Below are positions 1-9,661 of a stretch of DNA of 60,478 nucleotides, piece after piece. Position numbers and translations under genes: made by a program. The stretch lies in NCBI GenBank assembly GCA_944320865.1, contig CALUJC010000018.1, positions 1 to 60,478 on the forward strand, given 5' to 3'. Each line of letters starts with the position of its first letter. Positions within the stretch are counted from its first letter, which is position 1. The stretch comes from an uncultured Bacteroides sp. (GTDB taxonomy: Bacteria > Bacteroidota > Bacteroidia > Bacteroidales > Bacteroidaceae). The notes below the pieces were generated by a model. That model saw only the letters and a list, made by a program, of their open reading frames with translations, was not told where the DNA came from and did no database searches.

Positions 1-22
1 GCCCCGGAGATTCAGCGCTTGA

Positions 23-1318
<1,296 letters not shown>

Positions 1319-1325
1319 TTTTTAG

Positions 1326-1402
1326 CTACGAGCTACAAGCTACGAGTACTCATGCCAATATCTGGCAACTATACTTGTAGCTTGTAGCTCGTAACTTGTA
1401 GC
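1326..1402. repeat. Word-repeat inverted element (CTACAAG/CTACGAG type)
   Basis: It lies between convergent genes. Arms 1327-1343 and 1377-1393 are perfect 17-bp complements composed of repeated CTACGAG/CTACAAG words. The centre holds ordinary sequence. It probably acts as a bidirectional terminator or is a remnant of a dispersed element; it has the same architecture as the other word-repeat elements of this window. Confidence 0.7.
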
Positions 1403-1411
1403 CTCGATTTC

Positions 1412-3550
1412 CTACTCCCCCACCATCTCTTCCACCAAGTGGGCGGCCTTTCCATACTTCTCCATGATGAACAGAATGTAGCGGATGTCCACACCGATGC
1501 AGCGTTGTGTTTTTGGCTCATACATCAGGTCGCTGCTCATGGCCTCCCAGTTGCCGTCGAAGGCAAGGCCCAGCAGCTCGCCCCGGTCGTTGAACATGGC
1601 GCTGCCCGAGTTGCCGCCCGTGATGTCGTTGTTCGAGATGAAGCACACCTTCATCTGCCCGTCCCGGTCGGCATAGCGGCCGAAGTCGCCCGACGTGAGC
1701 AAGTCCAGTAATTCGGGTTGTACGGCAAAGTCCGTGTCGCCCGCATGGGCTTTCACCTTTTCCAAGATACCTTTCGTGGTAGTATAATAGTTGTAGTGCG
1801 CGCCGTCGAAGGGCGTGTAGCCGCACACTGTGCCGAAGCTGAGGCGCAGGGTGGAGTTGGCGTCCGGATAGAAGTTGCGCGAGCGGTTCATGCGGCGCAG
1901 GGCTGCCGTGAGCAAGCGTTCGTCGCGCTCTATGTTGAGTGAGGCTTGCTGCATCTGCAGGTTCATCTCGAACGCTTTTGTAATGAGGTCGATGACCAGG
2001 CTGATAGCCGGGTCTTCGTAGAGGTTGAATGTCGTGTCCCGTTCCAGGAAGCGCTTCAGCCCGCGCGGCGTCACCAGTTCGGAGCGGGCATACAGACTGT
2101 CCACGTAGGTGCGTGAGTTGCCGCCGTACAGGGTGTCGATGGCCAGGTAGTTCAGGGGCAGGTAGTCGGGCGGCACTTGCCGGCGGTACTCGTCGAGCAT
2201 GGCGGCAAAGACCTCCTTGTCGATGTCCAGGTCGAGGTCGGCATACTGGTCGGCTATGGCCTCGAGGGCGGCCACCACCATGTCGTGTTCGCCTTCCACG
2301 TCGAAGTTCAGTATGTTAAAGGCCAGTTGCACCAGCTCCGGGCCGTTGAGGAAGGCCTCCATGAAGTAGGCTTGCGCGCGGTTGGCCTCGCGTCGGCTCT
2401 TATAGTTCAGCTCCAGGTCGGTGAAGAGGTGCAGCAGGCGGGCGCGTTCCTCCGGGGTGTCGCGTATCCATTGGCGCACGTCGGCCTCCAGGGCGCGCTT
2501 CTTCTCCAGCACGTGCAGGCGGCGTATGGCGCGGTTCATGCCGATGGCGTTCTTCCAGTAGTTGGAGCTTTCGTCGTACTTGGAGGCATACTTCAGGCGG
2601 ATGCTGTCGCGGCGGTCTATCTCGCGCTTCCAGATGGCCTGCTTCACGCCGCGCACGTCGATGCGTGCCTGGTTTTCGCCCTGCATCATCTCCTCGATGC
2701 CGAAGGAGGAGAGGTAGCGCTCGGTGGTGCCGGGGTAGCCGAGGGTCATGCAGAAAGAGCCCTCTTGGTAGCCGTCGAGCGACACGGGGGCCACATAGCG
2801 CGGGTGGTAGGGCACGTTGTCGGGCGAGTAGGGGGCCGGGCGGTTGCCTTGGGGCGAGGCGTAGATGCGGAACACGGCGAAGTCGCCCGTGTGGCGCGGC
2901 CACTGCCAGTTGTCGGTGTCCCAGCCGAACTTGCCGACGGAGGTGGGTGGCGCGAAGACCAGCCGCACGTCGTTGTAGTCGCGGTAGACGGAGAGCCAGA
3001 ACTCGTTGCCTCCGTAGTAGGCATCGACAGTGCCTACCAGGGTGGAGTCGCGCAGGTAGACCTCTTCCTCGATGGCGAGGCATACGGAGTCGGTGACGTT
3101 GTGGCGGGTGAACTCGTCCATGCCGGGCTTTACGGCGGAGAGCACGCGGCGCGTCACGTCCTCCTGGCGCAGCATGAAGCGCACGTACAGGTCGGGGCAG
3201 GGCAGCTCCTGGCTGCGGTCTTTGGCCACGAAGCCGTCCTGCAGGTAGTCGTGCTCCAGGCTGGAGAGCTGCTGTATGCTGCTGAAGCCGCAGTGGTGGT
3301 TGGTCAGCACCAGTCCGTCCTCGCTCACCACCACGCCCGAGCAGAAGCCTCCGAAGCTCACCACGGCGTCCTTCAGCGAGGGTTTCTTGGGGTGATACAA
3401 CTTGTTGGCAGGCAGTTTCAGCCCAAGCTCCTTCAGGGTGCGGCGGGTGCCTTTGTCCAGGTTGCCCAGCATCCACATGCCCTCGTCGGCGTGTGCCGCA
3501 ACTGCCACCCACAGGCAGCAGAGGGTTGTCAATAAATGTCTTATCGTCAT
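1412..3550 (-). CDS. dpp7: S46 family dipeptidyl-peptidase, DPP7 type
   Basis: Exported serine exopeptidase that releases dipeptides from oligopeptides in the periplasm. The start is placed at 3550 (MTIRHLL...), which gives a clean signal peptide ending ...VAAHA-DEG and a length of 712 aa; an in-frame ATG 11 codons earlier would spoil the n-region. Motifs: NHHCG with the catalytic His, and GGNSGS with the catalytic Ser648. The residue 18 positions later, which separates DPP7 (Gly) from DPP11 (Arg) in the family, is Gly666 (AFDGNWE), so hydrophobic P1 rather than Asp/Glu specificity is expected. It follows the regulator gene by 36 bp on the same strand and is probably co-transcribed with it. 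Confidence 0.92.
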   Translation of the reverse strand: MTIRHLLTTLCCLWVAVAAHADEGMWMLGNLDKGTRRTLKELGLKLPANKLYHPKKPSLKDAVVSFGGFCSGVVVSEDGLVLTNHHCGFSSIQQLSSLEHDYLQDGFVAKDRSQELPCPDLYVRFMLRQEDVTRRVLSAVKPGMDEFTRHNVTDSVCLAIEEEVYLRDSTLVGTVDAYYGGNEFWLSVYRDYNDVRLVFAPPTSVGKFGWDTDNWQWPRHTGDFAVFRIYASPQGNRPAPYSPDNVPYHPRYVAPVSLDGYQEGSFCMTLGYPGTTERYLSSFGIEEMMQGENQARIDVRGVKQAIWKREIDRRDSIRLKYASKYDESSNYWKNAIGMNRAIRRLHVLEKKRALEADVRQWIRDTPEERARLLHLFTDLELNYKSRREANRAQAYFMEAFLNGPELVQLAFNILNFDVEGEHDMVVAALEAIADQYADLDLDIDKEVFAAMLDEYRRQVPPDYLPLNYLAIDTLYGGNSRTYVDSLYARSELVTPRGLKRFLERDTTFNLYEDPAISLVIDLITKAFEMNLQMQQASLNIERDERLLTAALRRMNRSRNFYPDANSTLRLSFGTVCGYTPFDGAHYNYYTTTKGILEKVKAHAGDTDFAVQPELLDLLTSGDFGRYADRDGQMKVCFISNNDITGGNSGSAMFNDRGELLGLAFDGNWEAMSSDLMYEPKTQRCIGVDIRYILFIMEKYGKAAHLVEEMVGE

Positions 3551-3586
3551 GGTCTTTCCTTTTATTATAAGGTTAATTATCATCAG

Positions 3587-5479
3587 TTAGAACTTCCATA
3601 ACCAACTGTCCAGCATCTCGCCTTCGCACAGGGCAAAGCCTTCCGTCTGCTGGAGCCGCTTCTTCAGGCGGGACTTCTGCTGGGAGACGGATGAGGGTGA
3701 CACCGCCATCAGGATGGCTATCTGCGAGACGGTGAAGCGCAGCTTGATGAGGATGCAGTATTGCAGGTCTACTTCTGTCAGTTGGGGGAAACGTTCCTTC
3801 AGGCGGTCGGTAAAGCGGTTGTAGATGTTGTCCGTCAGCAGTGCCAGCTTCTTCCATTCCTCTGTGCCGAGGAACTTGGGCTGCTTGCGTAATACCTTCA
3901 TCAGGTTGTCGTGCCTCAGCAGCTCTTCCACCAATGCCTGTTCGTGCGCCTCCAGCTGGCGAAGCCGCTCGGCTTGCTGGCGCATGATGCGTTGCTCCTC
4001 CGTGTCGTACTTGTCTTTGTAATGGTCCAGCGAGCGTTGCAGGCGTTGGTTCTCCGCGTCGAGCGTCCGGTTCTGCTGTTGCAGGGCGGAGATGGCGGCT
4101 TGCAGTTCGTCTTGCTGGGCTTGTGATTCCTGGTGTTCGTCGGCCAGCTGGGCTTGCAGCAGGGCGATGCTCTGACTGTTCCTGCGGAGGGTCTCTTCGT
4201 TGTCGTGCAGGCGGATGGCATCTTGCCTCAGTTGCCCGCGGATGCGGCGCAGGCGGCGACGGTAGATGAAAGCCAGCAAGAAGATGACCACGAGCAGGGC
4301 GACGGCGAGGGAGAGGCCGACGATGACGCTGCGGTCGCGCTCTATGCGGATGCGGTTGCGCTCGTTGGCCAGTTGTTCGTTGTCATACTTCTCCTTGATT
4401 TCGGCCACTTGCTTGGACAGTTGCTGCCGCAGGGCGAGGGGCTGGTAGTAGCGCATGGAGTCGGCTGCCCACGAGGAGAGCTCGTACTGCCGCTTGGCGC
4501 GGTGGTACTGGAAGAGCAGGTCGTAGATGTTGAAGCGCATGTTGTTGCGGTCGGGCAGGGTCATGGCCTCGTCGATGTACACCTGTGCCGAGTCGGGCCG
4601 GTCCAACTGGAGGTAGGTCTGGATGAAGGTTATCAGCAGAGGTTGCTTGTAGTCGGGATGGATGCGGGACATATAGTCTTTGGTTTCCTTCAGCAGCGGG
4701 AGGGCTTCGAGGGGGCGCTGGCGGGTCATGTAGAGCACGGCCAGCTCGTATTTGCTCTCCATCTCGATATACTGCGGGAGTTGGGTATGCGGTGCCAGTT
4801 CGGCAGCGCGGCGGAAGTGCTCCACGCCATCCTGCCAACAGCTGTAGAGGGTGTCTTGGTGTATGGCTGCGTAGTAGAGTCGGCCCATGTATATATGTGC
4901 AAGGGCAAGGCTGGTGGTATCGCGGCAACTGTCCGCCAACTGCAGGAAGCGGCGGGCAGCCTTGGCGGCTTCCTCTTTCAGGTGTGTGCGCCGGCTGTAG
5001 AACCCGAAGAGCATCTGCCGGCAACGCATTTCCATTCGCGGGTCGCCGCTCTCCAGGGCCGCCTGCACGGCTTGCGAATAGGCCTGTTGCGCCTGTTCCA
5101 TCTCGTCCTGCCACTCCAGGCTGCGGGCGCGGAGCAGGAGGGCTTCCATTTGTTCTGCGGGCGTGCCGTGCTGCTCCAGATAACTGACAAGGGGAACTAT
5201 CAATGAGTCACCGACTGGCTGGTTGGTCTTGATGGAAGCGAACCAACCTTGCGCCAGTTGGTAGAGGGCGCGCTCGTGGCGGTCGGCAGGCGGCGCGATG
5301 CGGCCGAGGGAGTCGAGCAGACGGGCGCCTTCTTCTTGGGTACAGTTGTGCTTGGAGATGAGGAGGTCGAGCCAGGCTTGCTGTTGGGCAGTCCGGGCAT
5401 TGTCGGCTGTACGATGGCACGAGGTGATGACGGTGCAGGTCATACACAGGCTCAGCACGAAGAAAAGGAGGTGTCGCAT
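3587..5479 (-). CDS. Membrane-tethered TPR regulator with C-terminal HTH
   Basis: 630-aa protein of a Bacteroidales-type architecture. It has an N-terminal signal with a cysteine after VITS (Cys21), a helical TPR-like region of about 330 residues, one transmembrane helix near residues 383-405 (IVGLSLAVALLVVIFLLAF) followed by basic residues, a long Gln/Glu-rich coiled coil (~420-530), and a C-terminal helix-turn-helix (VSQIAILMAVSPSSVSQQKSR). The layout suggests periplasmic sensing and cytoplasmic DNA binding without a kinase. It lies directly upstream of the DPP7 peptidase gene, so it may sense peptide supply; that is inference. The family name is not certain to me. Confidence 0.75.
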   Translation of the reverse strand: MRHLLFFVLSLCMTCTVITSCHRTADNARTAQQQAWLDLLISKHNCTQEEGARLLDSLGRIAPPADRHERALYQLAQGWFASIKTNQPVGDSLIVPLVSYLEQHGTPAEQMEALLLRARSLEWQDEMEQAQQAYSQAVQAALESGDPRMEMRCRQMLFGFYSRRTHLKEEAAKAARRFLQLADSCRDTTSLALAHIYMGRLYYAAIHQDTLYSCWQDGVEHFRRAAELAPHTQLPQYIEMESKYELAVLYMTRQRPLEALPLLKETKDYMSRIHPDYKQPLLITFIQTYLQLDRPDSAQVYIDEAMTLPDRNNMRFNIYDLLFQYHRAKRQYELSSWAADSMRYYQPLALRQQLSKQVAEIKEKYDNEQLANERNRIRIERDRSVIVGLSLAVALLVVIFLLAFIYRRRLRRIRGQLRQDAIRLHDNEETLRRNSQSIALLQAQLADEHQESQAQQDELQAAISALQQQNRTLDAENQRLQRSLDHYKDKYDTEEQRIMRQQAERLRQLEAHEQALVEELLRHDNLMKVLRKQPKFLGTEEWKKLALLTDNIYNRFTDRLKERFPQLTEVDLQYCILIKLRFTVSQIAILMAVSPSSVSQQKSRLKKRLQQTEGFALCEGEMLDSWLWKF

Positions 5480-5508
5480 ACGTCTTTATCATCATAGAAA
5501 AGCGCCGC

Positions 5509-5539
5509 AAAGTTATTACTTTCTGCTTCACATCCCAAA
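5509..5539 (-). promoter_or_regulatory. Bacteroides-type promoter for the TPR/HTH regulator
   Basis: On the minus strand TTTG (5539-5536) is followed after 20 nt by TAACTTTG (5516-5509), matching the Bacteroidetes sigma-ABfr pattern. It lies 30 bp before the start at 5479. Confidence 0.7.
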
Positions 5540-5584
5540 TCAAGCCCCTGCAAAGTGGAGAAACGGGCATGGTTTTCCCTCCGC

Positions 5585-5670
5585 GCTGGCGATGGAACGC
5601 TGACGCGATAGCGTTGGAACGCTAAGCCGGTAGCGTTCCAACGCTAAGAAAATAGTGTTTCAACACCATC
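5585..5670. repeat. 16-bp perfect hairpin plus GTTTCAACRCCATCA motif
   Basis: TAGCGTTGGAACGCTA at 5609-5624 and its complement at 5631-5646 flank the 6-nt loop AGCCGG. A further related word (TAGTGTTTCAACACCATCA) follows on the plus strand. The element lies just behind the stop codon of the outer-membrane receptor gene, but no U-tract follows on the minus strand. A sister element with the same plan is at 24490-24570. Confidence 0.75.
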
Positions 5671-5685
5671 AAGCGACCCTATGGG

Positions 5686-8010
5686 TTACATACGGCTGCG
5701 CTGTTCCTGCCCGGCGCCCGTGCCCTTGTACTTGCTCTTGGCGGGGTTGAACTTGTAGCGCAGGGTGAGGGTAAAGACGCGGCGGGTCTGCTGGTCGAGG
5801 CGCATGGTGCGGTTGCCGCTGAAGAGGGTGACATCGTTGTCGCTGGAGCTGAAGAGGTCGCGCCCTTGCAGTTGCAGGCTGAGACGCTCGCCAAGGAACG
5901 ACTTGCGCAGGCTGAAGTCGAGCGACCAAGGGATGTTGTTGATGTGGGCATTCTCGTTGTCACCGGGCGTGTCGAGCGAAGCGTCCACGTCCAGCAGCAG
6001 TCCCCACGGCAGGCGGAAGTTGTTGCGCCAGCTGAAACTGCCCATCGGGCTGTTGAAGTTCTTGCGCGTGCCGTCAGGCATATCCACCATATACCATTGC
6101 TGGAGCAGCATCAGTGTGAGTTGGGGCGACCAGGGGCCGATGGTGGGCGACAGGCTGAGGGTAAGGAAGAGCTTGTCGGCGTCGCCCTTGTTGAGGTAGG
6201 TCAGCAGCGAGATGCTGGGGTTGTCCTCCGAATAGGCCCCGGTCTGCTGGATGACAAAGTCCCTGATGTGGGTATAGAGTGCATTGAAGTAAATCCACTT
6301 CCACGAAGCGTCTGCCGACAAGCGTTGGATGATGGAGGGCTGTAGCAGGGGGTTACCGCTCTCGTAGGTATAGCGGTTGATGTAGGTGATATTGCTGCGC
6401 AGCATCCAGTAGCCGGGGCGATAGATGCTGCCGGAATAGTTGAGCGACAGTTGCGCCTTGCCCACGGGTACAGAGAGGGCGAGCGTGGGGAAGACGTTGT
6501 CGTAGGTGCGGCTCTGATCGTCCATGTAGACACCGCCCTCGTAGTAGTCGGATGTGATATGTTCGTAGCGCACGCCGGCCTGGGCTTGTACGGGGCCGAA
6601 CGCGCGGCTGTACTCCAAGAAGGCAGATGCAGCGTTCTCCTTGATGTTGCTGTTGTCATCGGCCAGGATGCCTTGCTCGTTGCGGTAGACGGTCTCGTGG
6701 TCGGTGTAGGTATATTCCCCGCCGAAGGAGAGGTTGCCCTCCCATAAGGGACGGCTGATGACGAGTTTGGCGGCGTAGAGGGTGTTCTCGTCCTTGTTGT
6801 AGGTAGTAACGTTCTGCTCCTGCAGGTCTTCACCGGTGGTGGTGTATCGCTCTAGCATGTCCTGTAGAGTTTTGTCGTACGACCACAGCCCGTCGGCATT
6901 GAAATCGATGTTCCAGTCGCCCGCCTGTCCGTTGTAGTAGACGTTGAGGGTGTGGCTGGTTCCGGGGAGGCTTTGCCAGCCTTGGCTGGTGTTGTCCTCG
7001 TAGGGCGTGCCGTCCTGCATCACCCGGGTGCGCATGTCTACGTCCCACCAGCTATGGGGCGTGCGGTCGTAGTCGTAGCGTGCGCCGACGGAGTGTTGGT
7101 CGTTGAACTGGTAGTTGAGGGAGAGCATGGCGGAGATGTTCCGGCGGTCGCCTCCGGTACGCAGGTCGCTCTCCTGCCGCCACGTCTTGTCAAGGAAGGT
7201 CTCTTGGATAAGCGATTTGTTGTCCTCCCGTTCTGTCTTCGAGCCGAAGAGCATGGCGCCCAGGTCGAAGCCGCCCTTGCGGTAGTTCACGTTCAGCTGG
7301 TCGAGCACGTTCCAGCCGTATTGATACTGGGTGCGGAAGCGGTTGTTCACGCCGAAGCCTTCGCCTTGCGGCCGCTTGGTGTAGATGCGCACCACGGCCT
7401 TTACCTCGGCATCATACCTGGCACCGGGGTTGTGCACCACCTCCACGCGCCGAATGTTGTCGCTCTCCAGCTGGTCCAGCTCCGCGGCGTCGCGCATCTT
7501 GCGCCCGTTGATGTAGATTTCCGCCGCACCGCTGCCGAAGACGTTCACCGTCCCCTCGTCCGCCGACACGCCGGGCAGCTTGTTCAGCAGGTCGTTGCCC
7601 GTGCCCGCTTGTTCCAATATGCTGCCTTGAATGGTGGTGACCTGCGCATCACCCTTTAGGCGTACCTTGGGCAATTCGGCCTTCACCACCACCTCGCCCA
7701 GCATCTGCGCGTCGGGCTGCAGCCGGATGATGCCGAGGTCTTGCCCCGTGCATTCCTTATATAAGGTAGCATAGCCGATGGAAGAGATGCGGATGAGTTT
7801 GTCCTGACAGGTGGCGTTCAGGGTGAAGGTGCCGTCGTCGCCGCTCACCACGCCCGCCACGAAGGCAGAGTCGGGCAGGGAGAGCAGCACGATGTTGGCA
7901 TAGGGTAGAGGTTGGTTGTTCTCGTCAATGAGTTTTCCCGTGAGGGACTGCGCCCGCAAGGCGAAGGTGGCCAACAGGGCCAGGCAGAGGAATGCGATTC
8001 GTCGTTTCAT
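5686..8010 (-). CDS. TonB-dependent outer-membrane beta-barrel receptor
   Basis: 774-aa exported protein. The signal peptide is MKRRIAFLCLALLATFALRAQ, followed by a carboxypeptidase-regulatory-like domain (SLTGKLIDENNQPLPYANIVL, ~20-105) and a plug-like segment (GSILEQAGTGNDLLNKLPGVSADEG...IYINGRKM, ~128-210). The rest is a long barrel domain of the outer-membrane beta-barrel family common in Bacteroidetes, rich in alternating aromatic strands and ending in a strand (FTLTLRYKF). No SusD partner is adjacent, so it is not a classic SusC. The ligand is unknown. The last residues (KGTGAGQEQRSRM) are a polar tail after the final strand. Confidence 0.85.
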   Translation of the reverse strand: MKRRIAFLCLALLATFALRAQSLTGKLIDENNQPLPYANIVLLSLPDSAFVAGVVSGDDGTFTLNATCQDKLIRISSIGYATLYKECTGQDLGIIRLQPDAQMLGEVVVKAELPKVRLKGDAQVTTIQGSILEQAGTGNDLLNKLPGVSADEGTVNVFGSGAAEIYINGRKMRDAAELDQLESDNIRRVEVVHNPGARYDAEVKAVVRIYTKRPQGEGFGVNNRFRTQYQYGWNVLDQLNVNYRKGGFDLGAMLFGSKTEREDNKSLIQETFLDKTWRQESDLRTGGDRRNISAMLSLNYQFNDQHSVGARYDYDRTPHSWWDVDMRTRVMQDGTPYEDNTSQGWQSLPGTSHTLNVYYNGQAGDWNIDFNADGLWSYDKTLQDMLERYTTTGEDLQEQNVTTYNKDENTLYAAKLVISRPLWEGNLSFGGEYTYTDHETVYRNEQGILADDNSNIKENAASAFLEYSRAFGPVQAQAGVRYEHITSDYYEGGVYMDDQSRTYDNVFPTLALSVPVGKAQLSLNYSGSIYRPGYWMLRSNITYINRYTYESGNPLLQPSIIQRLSADASWKWIYFNALYTHIRDFVIQQTGAYSEDNPSISLLTYLNKGDADKLFLTLSLSPTIGPWSPQLTLMLLQQWYMVDMPDGTRKNFNSPMGSFSWRNNFRLPWGLLLDVDASLDTPGDNENAHINNIPWSLDFSLRKSFLGERLSLQLQGRDLFSSSDNDVTLFSGNRTMRLDQQTRRVFTLTLRYKFNPAKSKYKGTGAGQEQRSRM

Positions 8011-8083
8011 GAGTTCTGTTCGTTAATGGGTCATTTTACTTCTTTAGACGGGCCATGCCGCCCGATTGGTTGCATTGCGAGTG

Positions 8084-8091
8084 CAAAATTA
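8084..8091 (-). promoter_or_regulatory. Candidate -7 box of the beta-barrel receptor gene
   Basis: TAATTTTG on the minus strand fits TAnnTTTG and lies 74 bp before the start at 8010. No convincing TTTG is present at the -33 distance, so this is a weak call. Confidence 0.4.
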
Positions 8092-8195
8092 GCGCATTCC
8101 CCCGGTATAGCCGCGCTACATGCCTCTACAGCCGGACAGTCATAAAACAACGATTATCAAACAGATAGAAAGAATCTGCTGCGATTCATCTCTAC

Positions 8196-9650
8196 TTATC
8201 CCTTCCGCTTCGCGAAATACTTGCCTATCACTGGCCACTGCGACAGCGGCAGGTCGCGACGGATGATATAAGCCAGAAACGCCAGCAGCAGGATGGTGCG
8301 CCACAGCAGCCGTAGCCACAGGTTGTCGATGGGTACATACATCGCCAGGGCGTAGAGCACGGCGGCCAGCAGCACGTACAGGCCTATGGCCTTGAGGTCG
8401 TAGCGGATGGGGTACCTCCTTTGCCCCACGAAGTAGGACAGCAGCATGGCCACCCCGTAGCCCGCCAGGCCCGCCCAGGCGCAGGCCATGTAGCCCAGGC
8501 GGGGGATGAGCAGCACGTTCAGCGCCACCAGCACCGTGCACCCGGCCAGCGAGAAGAGGGCGCCCCAGCGCGTCTCGTCGGTCAGCTTGTACCAGAAGGA
8601 CAGGTTGAAGTACACGCCCATGAATATCTCCGCCATCATCACGATGGGCACCACGCGCAGCCCCTCCCAGTAGCCGCGCCCTATGAGGTGGCGCAGGATG
8701 TCGAGGTAGAACATCACCGCCAAGAAGGCCAGCAGGGTGAAGATGATGAAGTACTTCATGCCCTGGGCATACGTCTCGCGGCTGTCCCCCTCGCGGCTCT
8801 TGCCGAAGACAAACGGCTCGTAGGCATAGCGGAAGGCCTGGGTCAGCATGGCCATAATCATGGCAATCTTGCTGGCCGCCCCGTAGATGCCCAGCTGCAC
8901 GATGCCCTCCTCCTTGTCCGGGTAGACGAAGGGGAAGATAATCTTGTCCGCCACCTGGTTCAGTATGCCCGCCAGCCCCAGCACCAGCAGGGGCAGGCAG
9001 TAGCGCATCATGCGGCGCAGCAGTTCCCTGTCCAGCACGTAGCGGAATCCCCTCAGCTCGGGCACCATGCACAGCATGATGGTGGAGGTGCAGAGCAGGT
9101 TGAACAGGAAGGCCTTGCCCACGTCCGTGCCCCCCATGCCCACGTAGTAGACTAAGTTGAGCGCAATGTTCAGGCCGATGAACAGCAGCTTCAGCGCGGC
9201 AAAGCGCACGGCGCGGCGGCGGTAGCGCAGGTAGGCGAAGGGGATGCTCTGCACGGCGTCCATGGCCACCACCACCATCATCATGCCCACATACCACGGG
9301 TGCTCGCCGTAGCCCAGCCACCCGGCAATGGGCTGCAACAACAGCAGCCCCAGCACGACAAACGCCAGCGACCCCGCCCCCACGCCGAGCAGCGCGGTGG
9401 AGTACACCCGCTGCGGGTCGTCCTTCCCGTTGTTGGCAAAGCGGAAGAAGCCCGTCTCCATGCCGCAGGTCAGCACCACCAGTGCCAGTGCCACCCAGGC
9501 GTAAATGTTGGTCACCACGCCATATCCGCCCTCTTGCACGGGCATGGCCAGCGTGTACACCGGCACCAGCAGGTAGTTGAGGAACCGCCCTACGATGCTG
9601 CTCAAGCCGTAGATGGCGGTGTCTTTAGCAAGGGATTTTAAGTTAGCCAT
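8196..9650 (-). CDS. Polysaccharide/lipid-linked oligosaccharide flippase (MOP superfamily)
   Basis: 484-aa integral membrane protein with about 12-14 hydrophobic segments, beginning MANLKSLAKDTAIYGLSSIVGRFLNYLLVPVYT, the usual N-terminus of Wzx-like flippases. GYGVV and the following Met/Gly-rich helices also fit. It is expected to move a lipid-linked glycan to the outer leaflet for surface polysaccharide or LPS assembly. No glycosyltransferases are next to it, so the glycan is unknown. It begins only 11 bp behind the AlbA-type gene, beyond which lies ruvB. Confidence 0.88.
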   Translation of the reverse strand: MANLKSLAKDTAIYGLSSIVGRFLNYLLVPVYTLAMPVQEGGYGVVTNIYAWVALALVVLTCGMETGFFRFANNGKDDPQRVYSTALLGVGAGSLAFVVLGLLLLQPIAGWLGYGEHPWYVGMMMVVVAMDAVQSIPFAYLRYRRRAVRFAALKLLFIGLNIALNLVYYVGMGGTDVGKAFLFNLLCTSTIMLCMVPELRGFRYVLDRELLRRMMRYCLPLLVLGLAGILNQVADKIIFPFVYPDKEEGIVQLGIYGAASKIAMIMAMLTQAFRYAYEPFVFGKSREGDSRETYAQGMKYFIIFTLLAFLAVMFYLDILRHLIGRGYWEGLRVVPIVMMAEIFMGVYFNLSFWYKLTDETRWGALFSLAGCTVLVALNVLLIPRLGYMACAWAGLAGYGVAMLLSYFVGQRRYPIRYDLKAIGLYVLLAAVLYALAMYVPIDNLWLRLLWRTILLLAFLAYIIRRDLPLSQWPVIGKYFAKRKG

Positions 9651-9661
9651 GTCATGAGTAT

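Noticed and set aside
2177-3535. A 452-codon plus-strand frame inside the DPP7 gene
   Set aside because: Antisense shadow; the DPP7 motifs are on the other strand.
1412-3550. DPP11 (Asp/Glu-specific) assignment of the S46 peptidase
   Set aside because: The discriminating position holds Gly, not Arg.
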